Source of the DNA: Neonectria sp. B-13
Lineage: Eukaryota > Ascomycota > Sordariomycetes > Hypocreales > Nectriaceae
Assembly (NCBI GenBank): GCA_002682825.1
Contig: NOKP01000006.1
Location: 1,612,001-1,676,000, forward strand
Direction of reading: 5' to 3'
DNA: 64,000 nt
Shown: in pieces, positions 22,898 to 33,700 of the stretch
Layout of the letters: every line of letters starts with the position of its first letter
How positions within the stretch are numbered: the stretch's first letter is position 1
Position numbers and translations under genes: made by a program
The notes under the pieces: model-generated
The model's database searches: none
Told to the model about the DNA's origin: nothing
The model's input: only the letters and a program-made list of their open reading frames with translations

Positions 22898-25800
22898 ATG
22901 AATTCCACTGCCGATCATGATGCGCTTCCACTCGGCGCCGCAACCGTGGACATGCGCAAGTCCAACGGTGTAGAGCCCAATCGCTCTTCGTCTCCGCCAG
23001 CGACAGACAACAGCGAGAAGCAGTCGTGGATGAACGAATTAGGCGGCAGACCGGCGGATGGTGGCCAACCTCAGATACCTTCGGACCTGGTAACTGCGCA
23101 CGCGACCACCTCCACAAACCCAACTGCCACGATAACCACGAATTGTACGACTACGACCACCACGCCAGGAGATGACACGCCAGTCGCAAAGATGCTTCAC
23201 TTCCTCGCAACTGCGACACCCGTCTCCCTCGCTGGTGTTGCCGTCGGCTTCGCTGCCGTCACATACTTTGCTCTTGGCCGGCTGGGACTGGTCCTCATCG
23301 GCGCATTCGGCGGAGTCGTCGGATTCATCTCGTGGGAGCAGCGAAACCCAGAGGTCTCCAAGGCTGTTCGAGGAGAGCGAGGCATTGATATATTACAACG
23401 AATTCTGCACGAATCGACGAAGAACAAGGCGGGAGAGGTCGCTGACGACAGCAGCGATGATGAGGAGACTGCCATCAGGGGCCTCGACGACTTCCGTCCA
23501 GACACCCGCGATGCTCTGGGAGGGCTCGTTGATGCCGTTATCAGAGACTACGTCAAATGGTGGTACAGCCCTATTATACCTTCAGACCATGCGTTCCCTC
23601 TCGCTTGCCGGCGGACGTTGACCTCCTATCTCCTCACCATCTCAAACCACATGAGCCGGAAGCGACCTGCCGATGCCTTCCTCGATCTCCTTACCAACTC
23701 ATCCTCCATTGTTATTGTCTTCATGTCGGAACTCGCGTCCGCCTTTACGGACCTCCCTCCCGACAGCAAGATGAATGCAGCCGACGCTGTGTACAACTAC
23801 CTGGCCTCGAACCCGGAGTGCCACTTGGCCAACCTGTTGAACCAGCGACAGCAGGGGGCGAAATTCAAGATGGTTGCGGATGACTTGCTTGGCTTCCTGG
23901 ACCGGAACTCATACAATTGCGACCCTCTCAGAGTCTTCCTCAGGGAGATCTTGGCAAACTCAGTACTCGAGAAGACTCTACAAACATGCAGCAAAGCCGA
24001 GTGGATTAACGGATGGATCGTGTATCTCCTCGAGGCCGGAGAGCCAGATCTCAACCAGGCCATCGACGACGGTATGCAAACTGGGCCTGACTCGGCGGCT
24101 CAGAATGTCTTTGCTGACATTGACGGAAACGTCGGCAACATTGGCATCGCCAAACCTGGCCGCAGCTCGCTGGAGAATGAGAGGAATCGCCGGAAGGAAA
24201 TGGGCGGTCATAGAAAGAAGCTCAGCAAGGCAGAAGAGGAACTGGAAGAGGCCATGGGAGAGATGAAGAGGATGAACGATATGATCGCCAAAGAGCAAGC
24301 TCGCCGCAAGCGAGACTCAGCCGCCACCGACTCGTCCCAGGGTCCTATCCGAACCTCCAGTGACAGCGATAACAAGCAGAAGAGGATCAGTGTGAGCGAG
24401 CTCTCCCCCACAACAGTGTCGAACGGGCATAGGCCGCTGCCATCGGTCACGTCCACAGATGGTTTCTCTATGAACAGCGATGCAGCTCCAACCCCCGTCA
24501 CGCCCCATTCACCAATGGATAATTCGAGCCCCAACTCCTCCCCCAAGGGGTCCGATGGCACCCGATTCACGAGTTTCGACCAGATTGTACCTCCAAGCCA
24601 AGAAGACAATGGCGATGATGAGACGCCGCAGAAGGGGCCACTTACCCTTCACAACGCTGTTCTTACTCTACATGACGATGCCATGGGAGAGAAGGGTCGC
24701 ATCCGAACCAAGCCCAGCTGGGATTACTGGGTCCAGGTTGAGCCCTCAGTCATAGGCCACTCCGGATGGATGATTGTTCGGAGGTACTCAGACTTTGAAA
24801 CTCTCCACGAGATTCTTAGGAGGATTGCAAACATCTCGGGCGCAACAGCCTTCACGGAGCTTCACAAAGATTTGCCAAACTGGAAGATCCACACCCGGGA
24901 GTCGCTTCGGGGAGAACTTGAGAGGTACCTGCGGGATGCTTGCTGGTACAAGAGCTTGGCTGAGAGCGAGGGTATGAAGCGGTTCTTGGAGAAGTCCCAG
25001 GGACACACTCATGGCGACTCCAAGTCAGGCTTCGGCTGGGAGTTAGTTGGAAAAAACATGCTAGACGCCCTCACGACGGCGCCCAAGGGAGCTATGGAAA
25101 GCGGCAAAACTCTAGTGGGAGGAGTTACGGGAGTGTTTGGGAATATTGCTGGACTCAACAGGCGGTCAACAAGTCAATCTGTGGATCTTACGCCGAGCTC
25201 CAGCCGACTCTCGATCTCGACCCCTCCACGAATGGACAGCATGAAGTCCCCGGCACGGTCGGCGCGAGACAGCTTGGACAGCCAGAGATCGTCGGTCATC
25301 TCTACGCAGCCCACCAAGATGCCGCCCATGGAGCGCCGACCGAGCTATCAGTCGCAAGGCGAATCGGACGCGGATGTCCGGCCTGGCCGAGCGGACCGCA
25401 AGGAGCCCGGCTCAGCACCGGCGAGCGCTCGACCTAGTCGGGAGCACAGCCGTGCACCTAGCTTGGCTCAGCTGCGGTCTCCCTCTTCGGCCAGCCTCGA
25501 GTTCATGAAGCTACCTCCTCCACCGGATCAAATTGCCGATGACTACGGCTCGCCGACGAGCGGCGGCGACATGCAACGCAAGCTGAATGAGAGCATCTTA
25601 ACACAAAAGCACGAGCGAAACGGGTCTCAGCAGGTCCCAACGCCTCCTCCGTCCGTGACGGGAGGCAAGAAAGGACCACTGAAGCCCGGCCGTCAATACT
25701 CGCAGCTCTCTGAGGCCGAGACGCGCGTCGCGGTGGAGCTTCTGTTCGCAGTCATCAACGAGATGTACACGTTGTCGTCAGCCTGGAACATCCGACGCAC

Positions 25801-26197
25801 GCTCCTCACGGCAGCAAAGTCGTTCCTCCTAAGACCGGGTAACCCTTCTCTGCTGACAGTGCAGTCGCTGATCCAGAACTCGGTCATCGACAGCAATACG
25901 TCTGACGCTGGTATTGCGGCTCAGCTTCGCAAACTGCGTGAGAACATGATGCCAACGGAGCCGGAGCTCGCAGAGTGGCCCCCAGAGCCAACAGCCGAGG
26001 AAAAGGAGCAGCTACGAATTAAGGCCCGGAGGCTCCTGATCCAGAGCGGCGTGCCGGCGGCTCTGATGGGCGTCATGGGCCAGGCGGCGACGGGCGAGGC
26101 CCTGGGGAGGGTGTTCGATTGTTTGCAGATCGAGGAGGTAGCCAGAGGACTGATCTTTGGGTTGCTCCTACAGGCGGTTAGGATCGTGACACATTGA
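22898..26197 (+). CDS. PXA-PX-nexin C domain protein (Mdm1/SNX13-like)
   Basis: This intronless gene encodes 1099 residues. The chosen start is the first ATG of the frame; upstream in-frame codons before 22898 include no ATG. The order is a Ser/Thr-rich N-terminus, two close hydrophobic segments (about 104-126 and 128-146), a PXA domain (about 205-385, DALGGLVDAVIRDYVKWWYS), a coiled coil (about 430-475), a PX domain (about 585-715, with the RRYSDFETLHEIL lipid-binding strand), a long disordered Ser/Pro region and a nexin C domain (about 945-1080). Family members such as yeast Mdm1 sit in the ER and bind phosphoinositides on the vacuole or endosome as tethers. No RGS domain is evident, unlike animal SNX13. 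The tethering role is inferred from architecture. Confidence 0.9.
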   Translation: MNSTADHDALPLGAATVDMRKSNGVEPNRSSSPPATDNSEKQSWMNELGGRPADGGQPQIPSDLVTAHATTSTNPTATITTNCTTTTTTPGDDTPVAKMLHFLATATPVSLAGVAVGFAAVTYFALGRLGLVLIGAFGGVVGFISWEQRNPEVSKAVRGERGIDILQRILHESTKNKAGEVADDSSDDEETAIRGLDDFRPDTRDALGGLVDAVIRDYVKWWYSPIIPSDHAFPLACRRTLTSYLLTISNHMSRKRPADAFLDLLTNSSSIVIVFMSELASAFTDLPPDSKMNAADAVYNYLASNPECHLANLLNQRQQGAKFKMVADDLLGFLDRNSYNCDPLRVFLREILANSVLEKTLQTCSKAEWINGWIVYLLEAGEPDLNQAIDDGMQTGPDSAAQNVFADIDGNVGNIGIAKPGRSSLENERNRRKEMGGHRKKLSKAEEELEEAMGEMKRMNDMIAKEQARRKRDSAATDSSQGPIRTSSDSDNKQKRISVSELSPTTVSNGHRPLPSVTSTDGFSMNSDAAPTPVTPHSPMDNSSPNSSPKGSDGTRFTSFDQIVPPSQEDNGDDETPQKGPLTLHNAVLTLHDDAMGEKGRIRTKPSWDYWVQVEPSVIGHSGWMIVRRYSDFETLHEILRRIANISGATAFTELHKDLPNWKIHTRESLRGELERYLRDACWYKSLAESEGMKRFLEKSQGHTHGDSKSGFGWELVGKNMLDALTTAPKGAMESGKTLVGGVTGVFGNIAGLNRRSTSQSVDLTPSSSRLSISTPPRMDSMKSPARSARDSLDSQRSSVISTQPTKMPPMERRPSYQSQGESDADVRPGRADRKEPGSAPASARPSREHSRAPSLAQLRSPSSASLEFMKLPPPPDQIADDYGSPTSGGDMQRKLNESILTQKHERNGSQQVPTPPPSVTGGKKGPLKPGRQYSQLSEAETRVAVELLFAVINEMYTLSSAWNIRRTLLTAAKSFLLRPGNPSLLTVQSLIQNSVIDSNTSDAGIAAQLRKLRENMMPTEPELAEWPPEPTAEEKEQLRIKARRLLIQSGVPAALMGVMGQAATGEALGRVFDCLQIEEVARGLIFGLLLQAVRIVTH

Positions 26198-28500
26198 TGC
26201 GCAGACGTAATGGGGAAACATGAACCAGGTGTTCGGTGCAGGGAACTTGTATGACTTGACTTAGAGGGATTTCCAGAGACGGCGAGCTCGGGAGTTGTGC
26301 CCAGCGGAGCAATTGCCATGATCATCATTACCATCATGTACAACAGATAGTCGCCGACCAGGCCTAGACGACTTCAACGAATTATTAATACGGATAGGGC
26401 TTAGAGAAGCGTACAAAGAACTCGCTGCCGCCGCTTCCTCCTTTTGAAATGGCTGCTCTCTCTCACCTGAGCTAGAATAGCAAGCGAGGCCCGTGGTCGA
26501 AGCCACCAACGCCCGTCACCGTCGCCTCCGGACCCGATGCCGCTGGCGGACTGCAACGAGGGAGTTTGTCCGTCCGGCGAAGCATACGTCAGCTCCCAAC
26601 GGTGTGTCTGCGTCCCAAGCCGGGCAGACGAACATGGGGGGGAAGGCCTTGTCTGCATCTCAGCCTTTGGAGCGTTCACGACATGGGTGCATCAGTCCCC
26701 CAGTTCCCAAGAAGCCAGCCCTGCCCTGGCGGTCTGGTCTCCTGTCGTCCACCCTGGCTGGCGGTCTTTCCTGTACCGGTCCTCAAATCTCCGCGCCGGC
26801 CGGGACCCTGTGAGCGCGCCTGTCCGCCTTTTGCGGGGGTCCCACGAGGTGAACCCGGCGGATGGGTCGTGGGAAAGAAAGAAAGAAAGAAAGGGGGCGA
26901 CCAAAGAACACACACACACACTCACTCTCTCTCTCTGCGTTTCCTCATCCGGGCCCGGGGGCATCGGAGTCCCGTCGTACGATTTGTGCCGAGGACGAGG
27001 GAATCGACAAACATGTCGCTGCACGTGTTAGCTTGGCAGAATCGTCCGCCTAGGGTTGGGACGACGCTAAACGTCCACGCCCGTTGGCTTGACGTGAGTC
27101 GAGTTGCTCGTCCAGGGAGGGCTGGCAGATGTTGGACGATGGCCTGGCCCGTGGTCTCGACTCTTGACCAAGCGATGGCCCGTCCAACATCTGGCCGAGC
27201 CGAGCGGATCACCAGCGAAGATCTACATATCCGCCAGCGTCATTCAAGGGCTGTCGCATCGCAGGAGAGGATCCATCTAGCCAGCAGCCTGCGACACGGC
27301 TGCTGAAGTGAAGGATCACAGCACAACCCACCCCGAACAGCGTAACATCACCACCACCACAGAACGCAGACGCTGAAACCACATGCCCTCACACAGAGTT
27401 CATACGTACAGCAGAGGATTTCGAGATGTGCGGTGCGCAGCGTGCACACCAGCCGACCCCTGTTCCCATACCCCTCCCAGGATTCCCCTTGCAGCTCAGG
27501 GGCAACGGCCATCGACATACCGAGTCCAGACCAGTACACACGCCCACACCAAGCAAGAACCCATGCCCGTGCGAATGCGTATCCGTAAACCCTCCTTCAA
27601 CCCAACCCAAGGAGTGACATCACCGCGTGATATGCAGCGGAGTCTGCAGCTCTCTCGCCTCAAGCGGGACACAATGTGAGCAGTTCACAACTAGGCCGGG
27701 GGTTGGCCTGGCCCTGTCGTTGTTTGCCCGCGGCTTCGGCCCGACGAGAAGAAAGTTTGCTTCGTGAGAGAACGATCGTTGCGGACCGAGTGGCCCTCCA
27801 TCGTAGGCATTAATTAGCACTGGAATTAAACAAACGGGGACAATCAAGGGGTAGGCTCAGCAAAGATATCCTGGCCCCAGTGTTTCCATAATGAGTGCTC
27901 GGAATTCACGGCGAGTGGGTTTTATGTTTCAATGGCTTTTGAATTTGTAGCACGTATTCGTTCTACTCAAAGCACATCCATGTGTATCCCGGTACACGCA
28001 TGTCTTCCTATCCATTTCCAAACTGAGCAATCTTCCCCGTTTCCAGTTCCAGCTGCAGCGCCCATGCGTACAGAGTATGAACAAAATCGCACAGAAAAAA
28101 AGAATCCAGAAAGCAAATACCACAGCACCCATAATGATGCTTGGGTTAAATTATAACAAGACTGTTCCATGCCCTGGAGTAATACAAGAAAATACACCGT
28201 CCACGGTGTTCGACCTGCTCAACAAGGTCCCTCAAGAAATCGTATCAAAACACTACAAGGAAAGAAAGTCGCGTCGCGATGACGATTTGTGAAACGCTGT
28301 GACAGCCGTGATGGTCGTTTGATTAAGACTCGGTACAGAAACAAAAACAAGGGAATGGCAACGCCGCATAATAATGCTCGCTTTAAAGGAATGTCGGTCG
28401 GGTATCGAATGATTGTTGTAAGTTGGCCGTAAGTCGTAGAAAGTGACAGCAAACAAGATTCTGAAAGATTAAAGGTAACCAAAGTGATTCCGTGTAGATT
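26198..28500. other. Convergent gene-free region with simple repeats
   Basis: This 2.3 kb region lies between the 3' ends of the PX-protein gene and the Uds1-type gene. Frames on both strands near 26400-27300 overlap heavily and look like chance openings in GC-rich sequence. It includes the repeat block at 26872-26936. I call no gene, though a short noncoding RNA cannot be excluded. Confidence 0.4.
26872..26936. repeat. Compound microsatellite (GAAA)n-(CA)n-(CT)n
   Basis: About five GAAA units (26872-26893), then a CA run (about 26909-26920) and a CT run (about 26925-26936) follow each other within 65 bp. This is a purine/pyrimidine-biased, slippage-prone locus. Confidence 0.85.
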
Positions 28501-30760
28501 TCACGGCTTGTAGACGGTGTTGGCGAGGAGGGGGGGGATGCTGTCTCCCCTGGGCGAATCCTTCTTCGTCGTTGGAGTGCGTGCAAGGGGAGAAAGAGAC
28601 ATGGGGCTGGCCGATTCCACCTTAGAACTGGTAGCGTATGTGTCTGAAAAGCCGTTGAGCATTTCATGGCTCCTCTGGCGATGGAGTGCAATACGCTTCG
28701 TCTCGGGCAGCAAAGAGTCTGACGCTGGTTCGATGACGTTGTTACTCATCTTGGTGATCTCGTTTTCGACATCCTCCAATAAAGCGTAAACATCGTCCCC
28801 GGCGTAGATGCGGATGCTTTCAACGTCGACACGCCTCAAAGACCCACCACTGGTGACTCGCTCCTCGGTAACTTGCACGGGTGGCTCCAGAACGATAGGC
28901 TGCTCAAATATTGTGCTGGGCACCCATCGCTGAGGTGATCGTTGGGGTGAGGGAGACTTGGTCTTCACAGGCGTGGGGGCGAAGGCCTGCTTGGAAGGAC
29001 TCCTGGGCGGCGTCGAGATGTTTCCAATGCCCGACGAGGGAGTCCCCATTGATTGTTGCGCAGGCTCAGGGGAGGTAACCGGCCCGCCAATAGGAAGGAC
29101 GGCAGCAGCAGCGATGTGCTCAAGCAACTTCTGGCGGACACGCATCCGTCGGTTTTCGGCCAGTTCGAGCTTGTTGACCCAGTCGTCAATTGAAGCATCT
29201 AGCTCAGCTAGAGCTTCCTCCTGTCGGAGCATGGACTCGTGGCTGAACTTGACCACGCGCGGGGAGCGCAGGTACTGACAGATGCGCGAGTGGAGGTTAC
29301 GCCGTCCAATGCGGAGTGAGTTGTAGGTGCGGCGGAGATACTCGGTTCTCTCATCGAGGTGGCGAAGTTCCTATCAATTTGTTAGTCTGGCTTCAGTTGC
29401 ATTCACTCAAATAATTGACTAACCCTAGAAAGCAGTTCGAAGTCTGCGGGCTTGAGGATCTCAAACCGCTCGGCCTGGGCAAACGCCTGCTTCTGAAGGA
29501 GGACGATGTCACTGGCCTCGAACTTGTCGGCAGCGTCCGACAACTTGACTCCTTGGGGGAGCTGCTCGAATGCGATCTGTGAACTTTTTTCCGTGCTCTT
29601 GCTTCTCTTGGACTCGCTTCTCTGGATTATCGGTCCATTGTTGACACGAGTTTCCGACCTCTTTCGCGGTCGTCCCCGATCCATCATTCCAGACGACTCT
29701 GATCCACCTCTCCTGTGGCCTCTGGCTGGGCCAGCCGGTTCCAAGTTGGTGGGAGTGCTGCGGCCATCCCAAGGTTTCGGGGAAGACGTTCGGGATTCCA
29801 TGATAGGTGCGGACACTGGTGTAGCTAGCGTATTGCAAGACGTAGCAGTAGTTGAAGCCGATTGGGGCGATGTGAGATCTGGCAAGGACGAGTTTGGCGT
29901 AGTCAACGGGGTACGGCTTCGCGGCGAGTCTTCGACGCGGCCATGTCTGAGCGAGTCGCCTCGAGTGGGAAAGTGGTTGAGTGATTGTTGTCTTCGGAGC
30001 CTGGGAGTAACGAAATCTGGCTTGGGAATCATGAGGGGAGCGAGCTGCCTGGGCGAGAGGGGACCAGAACCCTTGGGGTGGAGTGACTCGGCAACGGGTG
30101 AGAGGATTTCCGCGGTCTCATCATCACTCTCGGTAACAAGAAAGGTGTCTGCCAGGGGATGCTTTCTCGAGGTGTGGCCAGGAGCACTGATTGACCGCTC
30201 ATGAAATGGTGGTCGTCCGGGGATTGTAGCTATGATTCGATTAGCTTTCACTCAGACTTGTGTTCTGAGCCAACTTACGAGAGTCCATGGCGACTTCCTG
30301 GACCGTAGTCATAGGCCCCAGTTCAGGAACGCTGACCTTCCGTCTTCGGACGATGCTGTGCTGGTTGAGTCGTTTCTTCAAGGAATTCCCTGTTGACTGC
30401 TTTTCGGTCTTGTCATTGGCCTGACTTCCAACCGCAGGGAGAGGCTTTTCGGCATCTGGCGGCGGCGGCGGCGGCTTGTTGCTGTTGAGTACCGGCAGCT
30501 TTCTCTCCTTGGGGAAGAGCTGGTACTTCCGCGGAGGCTCCGGCTGTTGCATCCTCCAGGTGAAGGGCTTTTCTGGTAGTGGAGGGGGTGTTTCTTTCTG
30601 TGAGGGATGGAACTGGTGAGCAATGGAGTCAAAGGGGGAGGCTAGAGACTATTCTGGATTGAGGAGACAGGCTTCATACCAATTCATTGGGATGGTGGGA
30701 GGCCTGCTTTGATATATGGCTGGTGTCGGCATCGACAATGCACTTGGCAATATGAGCCAT
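28501..30760 (-). CDS. Uds1 (Up-regulated During Septation) domain protein
   Basis: The four exons 30680-30760, 30279-30597, 29424-30229 and 28501-29370 give 691 residues. The N-terminus (MAHIAKCIVDADTSH...) runs into KETPPPLPEKPFTWRMQQPEPPRKYQLFPKE, a conserved-looking block that an ATG at 30552 would cut. The middle is Ser/Pro-rich and disordered. An Uds1 domain lies at about 374-494: LLQKQAFAQAERFEILKPADFELLSRELRHLDERTEYLRR and so on, mainly helical and likely coiled. The C-terminus is disordered. Uds1-domain proteins were named from a fission yeast gene induced during septation; roles in cytokinesis or polarity are inferred here. The open frame continues upstream of 30760 without stop, so a further 5' exon may exist. 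Confidence 0.8.
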
Positions 30761-33700
30761 TGGGTCGAAACAATGTCGTTTGGTGCGGCGTCCAGGAGGG
30801 GGAGCGAGAGTATCAGAGCGCCCGAGTATCAGAGGAGGAGGGGCTGGTTCGGAGTGAGGATGCCGCTGAAGTCGGGATGGACGGGACCGTGAATTGGCAC
30901 GTTTCGGGTCGAGGATCGCAGGACTCGAGTGCAACGTCGAAATCTGGAACTGAAGCTATATAACGATGGAGGCGGGATGAAACTTTGGGCGCTGGACTAA
31001 ATGCCAAGCCATCCAACCCGCACACCGGAGTTCTTCGCTTATATCTGGAAGCGCAGCCGGGAGAGAGCAAGCGTGCAGGTCGTTTCTTGGCCGCCAGGCC
31101 GCCCTTGTCCCTGACAATCTGACAGCCCCTTGTCCCCAGGGCCAGGAGCCCAGGACGCAGAGCCCAGAGCCAAGGCCGACCGGGGTCGAGTCTCAAAAGC
31201 ATCGAGAAGCTTTCACGCGGCCCACAGGCAGCCTGAGACAAGGCCGCGGGAGTGTGGTGGAGGGGCGGTGCTCGCTGGGGACACGGGTCGCAGGGCGCCA
31301 CAGCACACCCCAGGCTGCTGGGCTAGGATCGGAGGCAACGGCAGAATGGGGATAGACCCAAGGGGCCAAGAGTATATCGGGGCTTTGAGGGCCTGTCAGA
31401 AGGTAGGGGAGGGCACGTAGTGTGGCGGTCCAGGAGGTTGCCACCGACCGACCAGTCACCGGTCGCTAGTTCGCTAGTCGCTGCTCACCCGTTGAACATG
31501 GCCGCCACCAACGTTCTTCGCCAGCGGTCCTCCTCGCTCACGCCCTTCCCAACCCATGTCCTCGTCCATGTCCGTCCACGCCTGGGGACCGTTGCGAGCG
31601 GTGCGCTGGGAGCCCGGACCCGTTGGCACTATGGACAGGGGCCCGCTCCACTATTATGGGCGAGCTTCACGGGCTCCTGGCCGCTTTGCGAGATGGGCCG
31701 GACTGTCTTGGCAAGGCCGGTTCTCTGGGAGCAAGGACTCGTCAAAAGGAGGAGAGGAGAGGAAGAAGCAAGGAGCAAAGAAGCAAGGACGCCGTGCTCG
31801 CGCGGGCCGTTATTTCGTTCTGGCGTTGGCTCGTGCTGCATGCGGTGGTGTTTGGTTGGTGGTTTTGAGAAGAGCCGAGTGGTTAGTTAGTACGTAGCAA
31901 CAGTGGTGACTGCAGTGGTTCTAAATCCGATCCACGACGAGGACGATCTCCGAACAGACAATGCGGTTGTGCGCTCTGACCGGTAATCCAATCTTGGTGT
32001 TCCACGGTGTTGAGCTTTGAGCTATGAGGTAATGGGAGCTATGATCAGCGAATGCCTCAGGTGTCTCCCGCCTGACACAGCTGAGGTAAGTCGTCCACCC
32101 GTCCACCCATGCTCAGTGCTCAGCTGTGTCTCGTGCAGGACGGAGTGTACGAATAGGGAGGCACACTACCCAGTGCAGTAGTGTGGTCGCAGTGTTCGCC
32201 CTGGAAAAGGTGTGTTTCATGAGGAGACATCGCAGAGGCAGTAGGAGACAGAGGAGAAACCTTCGTGCCGATCTGTTCCATTGGGTTGCTTCGCTTCAAA
32301 TCTAGCCTCCTCCGGGTTGCATCCCGATTTAAGCTCCGAAATGCCTAGCAGCCAATCCAGCCAGCTGATTCGTTCATGCCGCCACTTTCTTCCAATTCTG
32401 TCAAAGCACCTGCATCATCACAACTCGGTTCTACACGTGCTGTAACATCTGTGCCCGTGTCGCAGGTCACAACTACTAAGGTGCTCTGCGGAGTTGCCGC
32501 TCTTTTCTCCAGTATCACCCAGGTCACAGTGATACAGAGCCTGCAGCACACTCTCTCATTAATTCCCCGCCGTAGTGTTTGTCTCGCAACGTGGAGTTTG
32601 GCTTGGCTACCGAGATGAGAGCCTCGGCGGTTCGGCAGTAAACCAAAACAGCACAAGTGCTTTGTTTACTCGCGACAAACGGATAAACACGATGGAAAAA
32701 GTAAATCGGGCCTTCGGGTTGACAATACGAAATTAACCTCGAGCACAGAGCAAAAGTTAGCATCGCAGTTCAGGCCCAATCTAGTGAGCCAGCCCTAGCG
32801 AGAGACGCGATCGACGCTTCCCGTCATATCGTCCTGATGATCCAACCGCCGAAAATACTACTTCAACTACTCCGGACCGGGCAAGAGAATCGTGGCCAAT
32901 TCTTAGTAGGCAATAGTTATTGCTGAGACACGCCGCTATCAAGGTCCGCAGCAATGATTGTTTGGATCCTTTGCTTTTTGTATCACGATGGCACTCGTCA
33001 ACGTCATGGACTCCAGGGTCTCGTTGTTTGTGTTCCCCTGCTTTGCACCCCGCCACGTTGGGTTGAGCAAACTTGGATAAAGCAAACTCGGGTTGACGCA
33101 CCCATCGCATTGCCCATTGCGGAACTTCTTCCATGTGTGTGTGCGGGCGCCGCGATTGGATCCCCATCCCCAATCAGCATTCTTTCGTCGGGGCCTTTTT
33201 CCTCCGTTTGGGAACAACCCTTACTCGATGCATCCATGCCCCCGACGCCGACTGGTCCCCCAGCGCACCCCGAGACATGCACGATTCCTAAAGTAACTGC
33301 ATCTTGTGCTTTGGCCAACGGTCCAACCAGATCTGAAATTATCCCCGCTTGTGCAGCGCCGATATGCCCTGCAGGCTGTGCATGTCTCCAAGCCGTTTTG
33401 CGTTGCCCTCTCTGTTCCCCCTTGCTGCGGTGCGTCTTCGACCTGAACTCTGGCTCCCAGGTCCCCTGAATAGCCGTCTTCCCTTACCAACACCCGATAA
33501 CCTTACCTTTAAAGCGATATCTTAGTGTTCTATGGGCAAGGCCCCTTGCTCCTCGAGCTTGTCGTCCGGATGATGGACCCGGCCCAAGGGGAGCACACCA
33601 CCGGGGAGCCATGGTGAACCCCCATGCTGGCGTCCAGGGCCCCTGTCCATCACGTCTCATTTCTCAGTTGAACCCGGCGCTTTGCCCTCAAGACGCCGGT

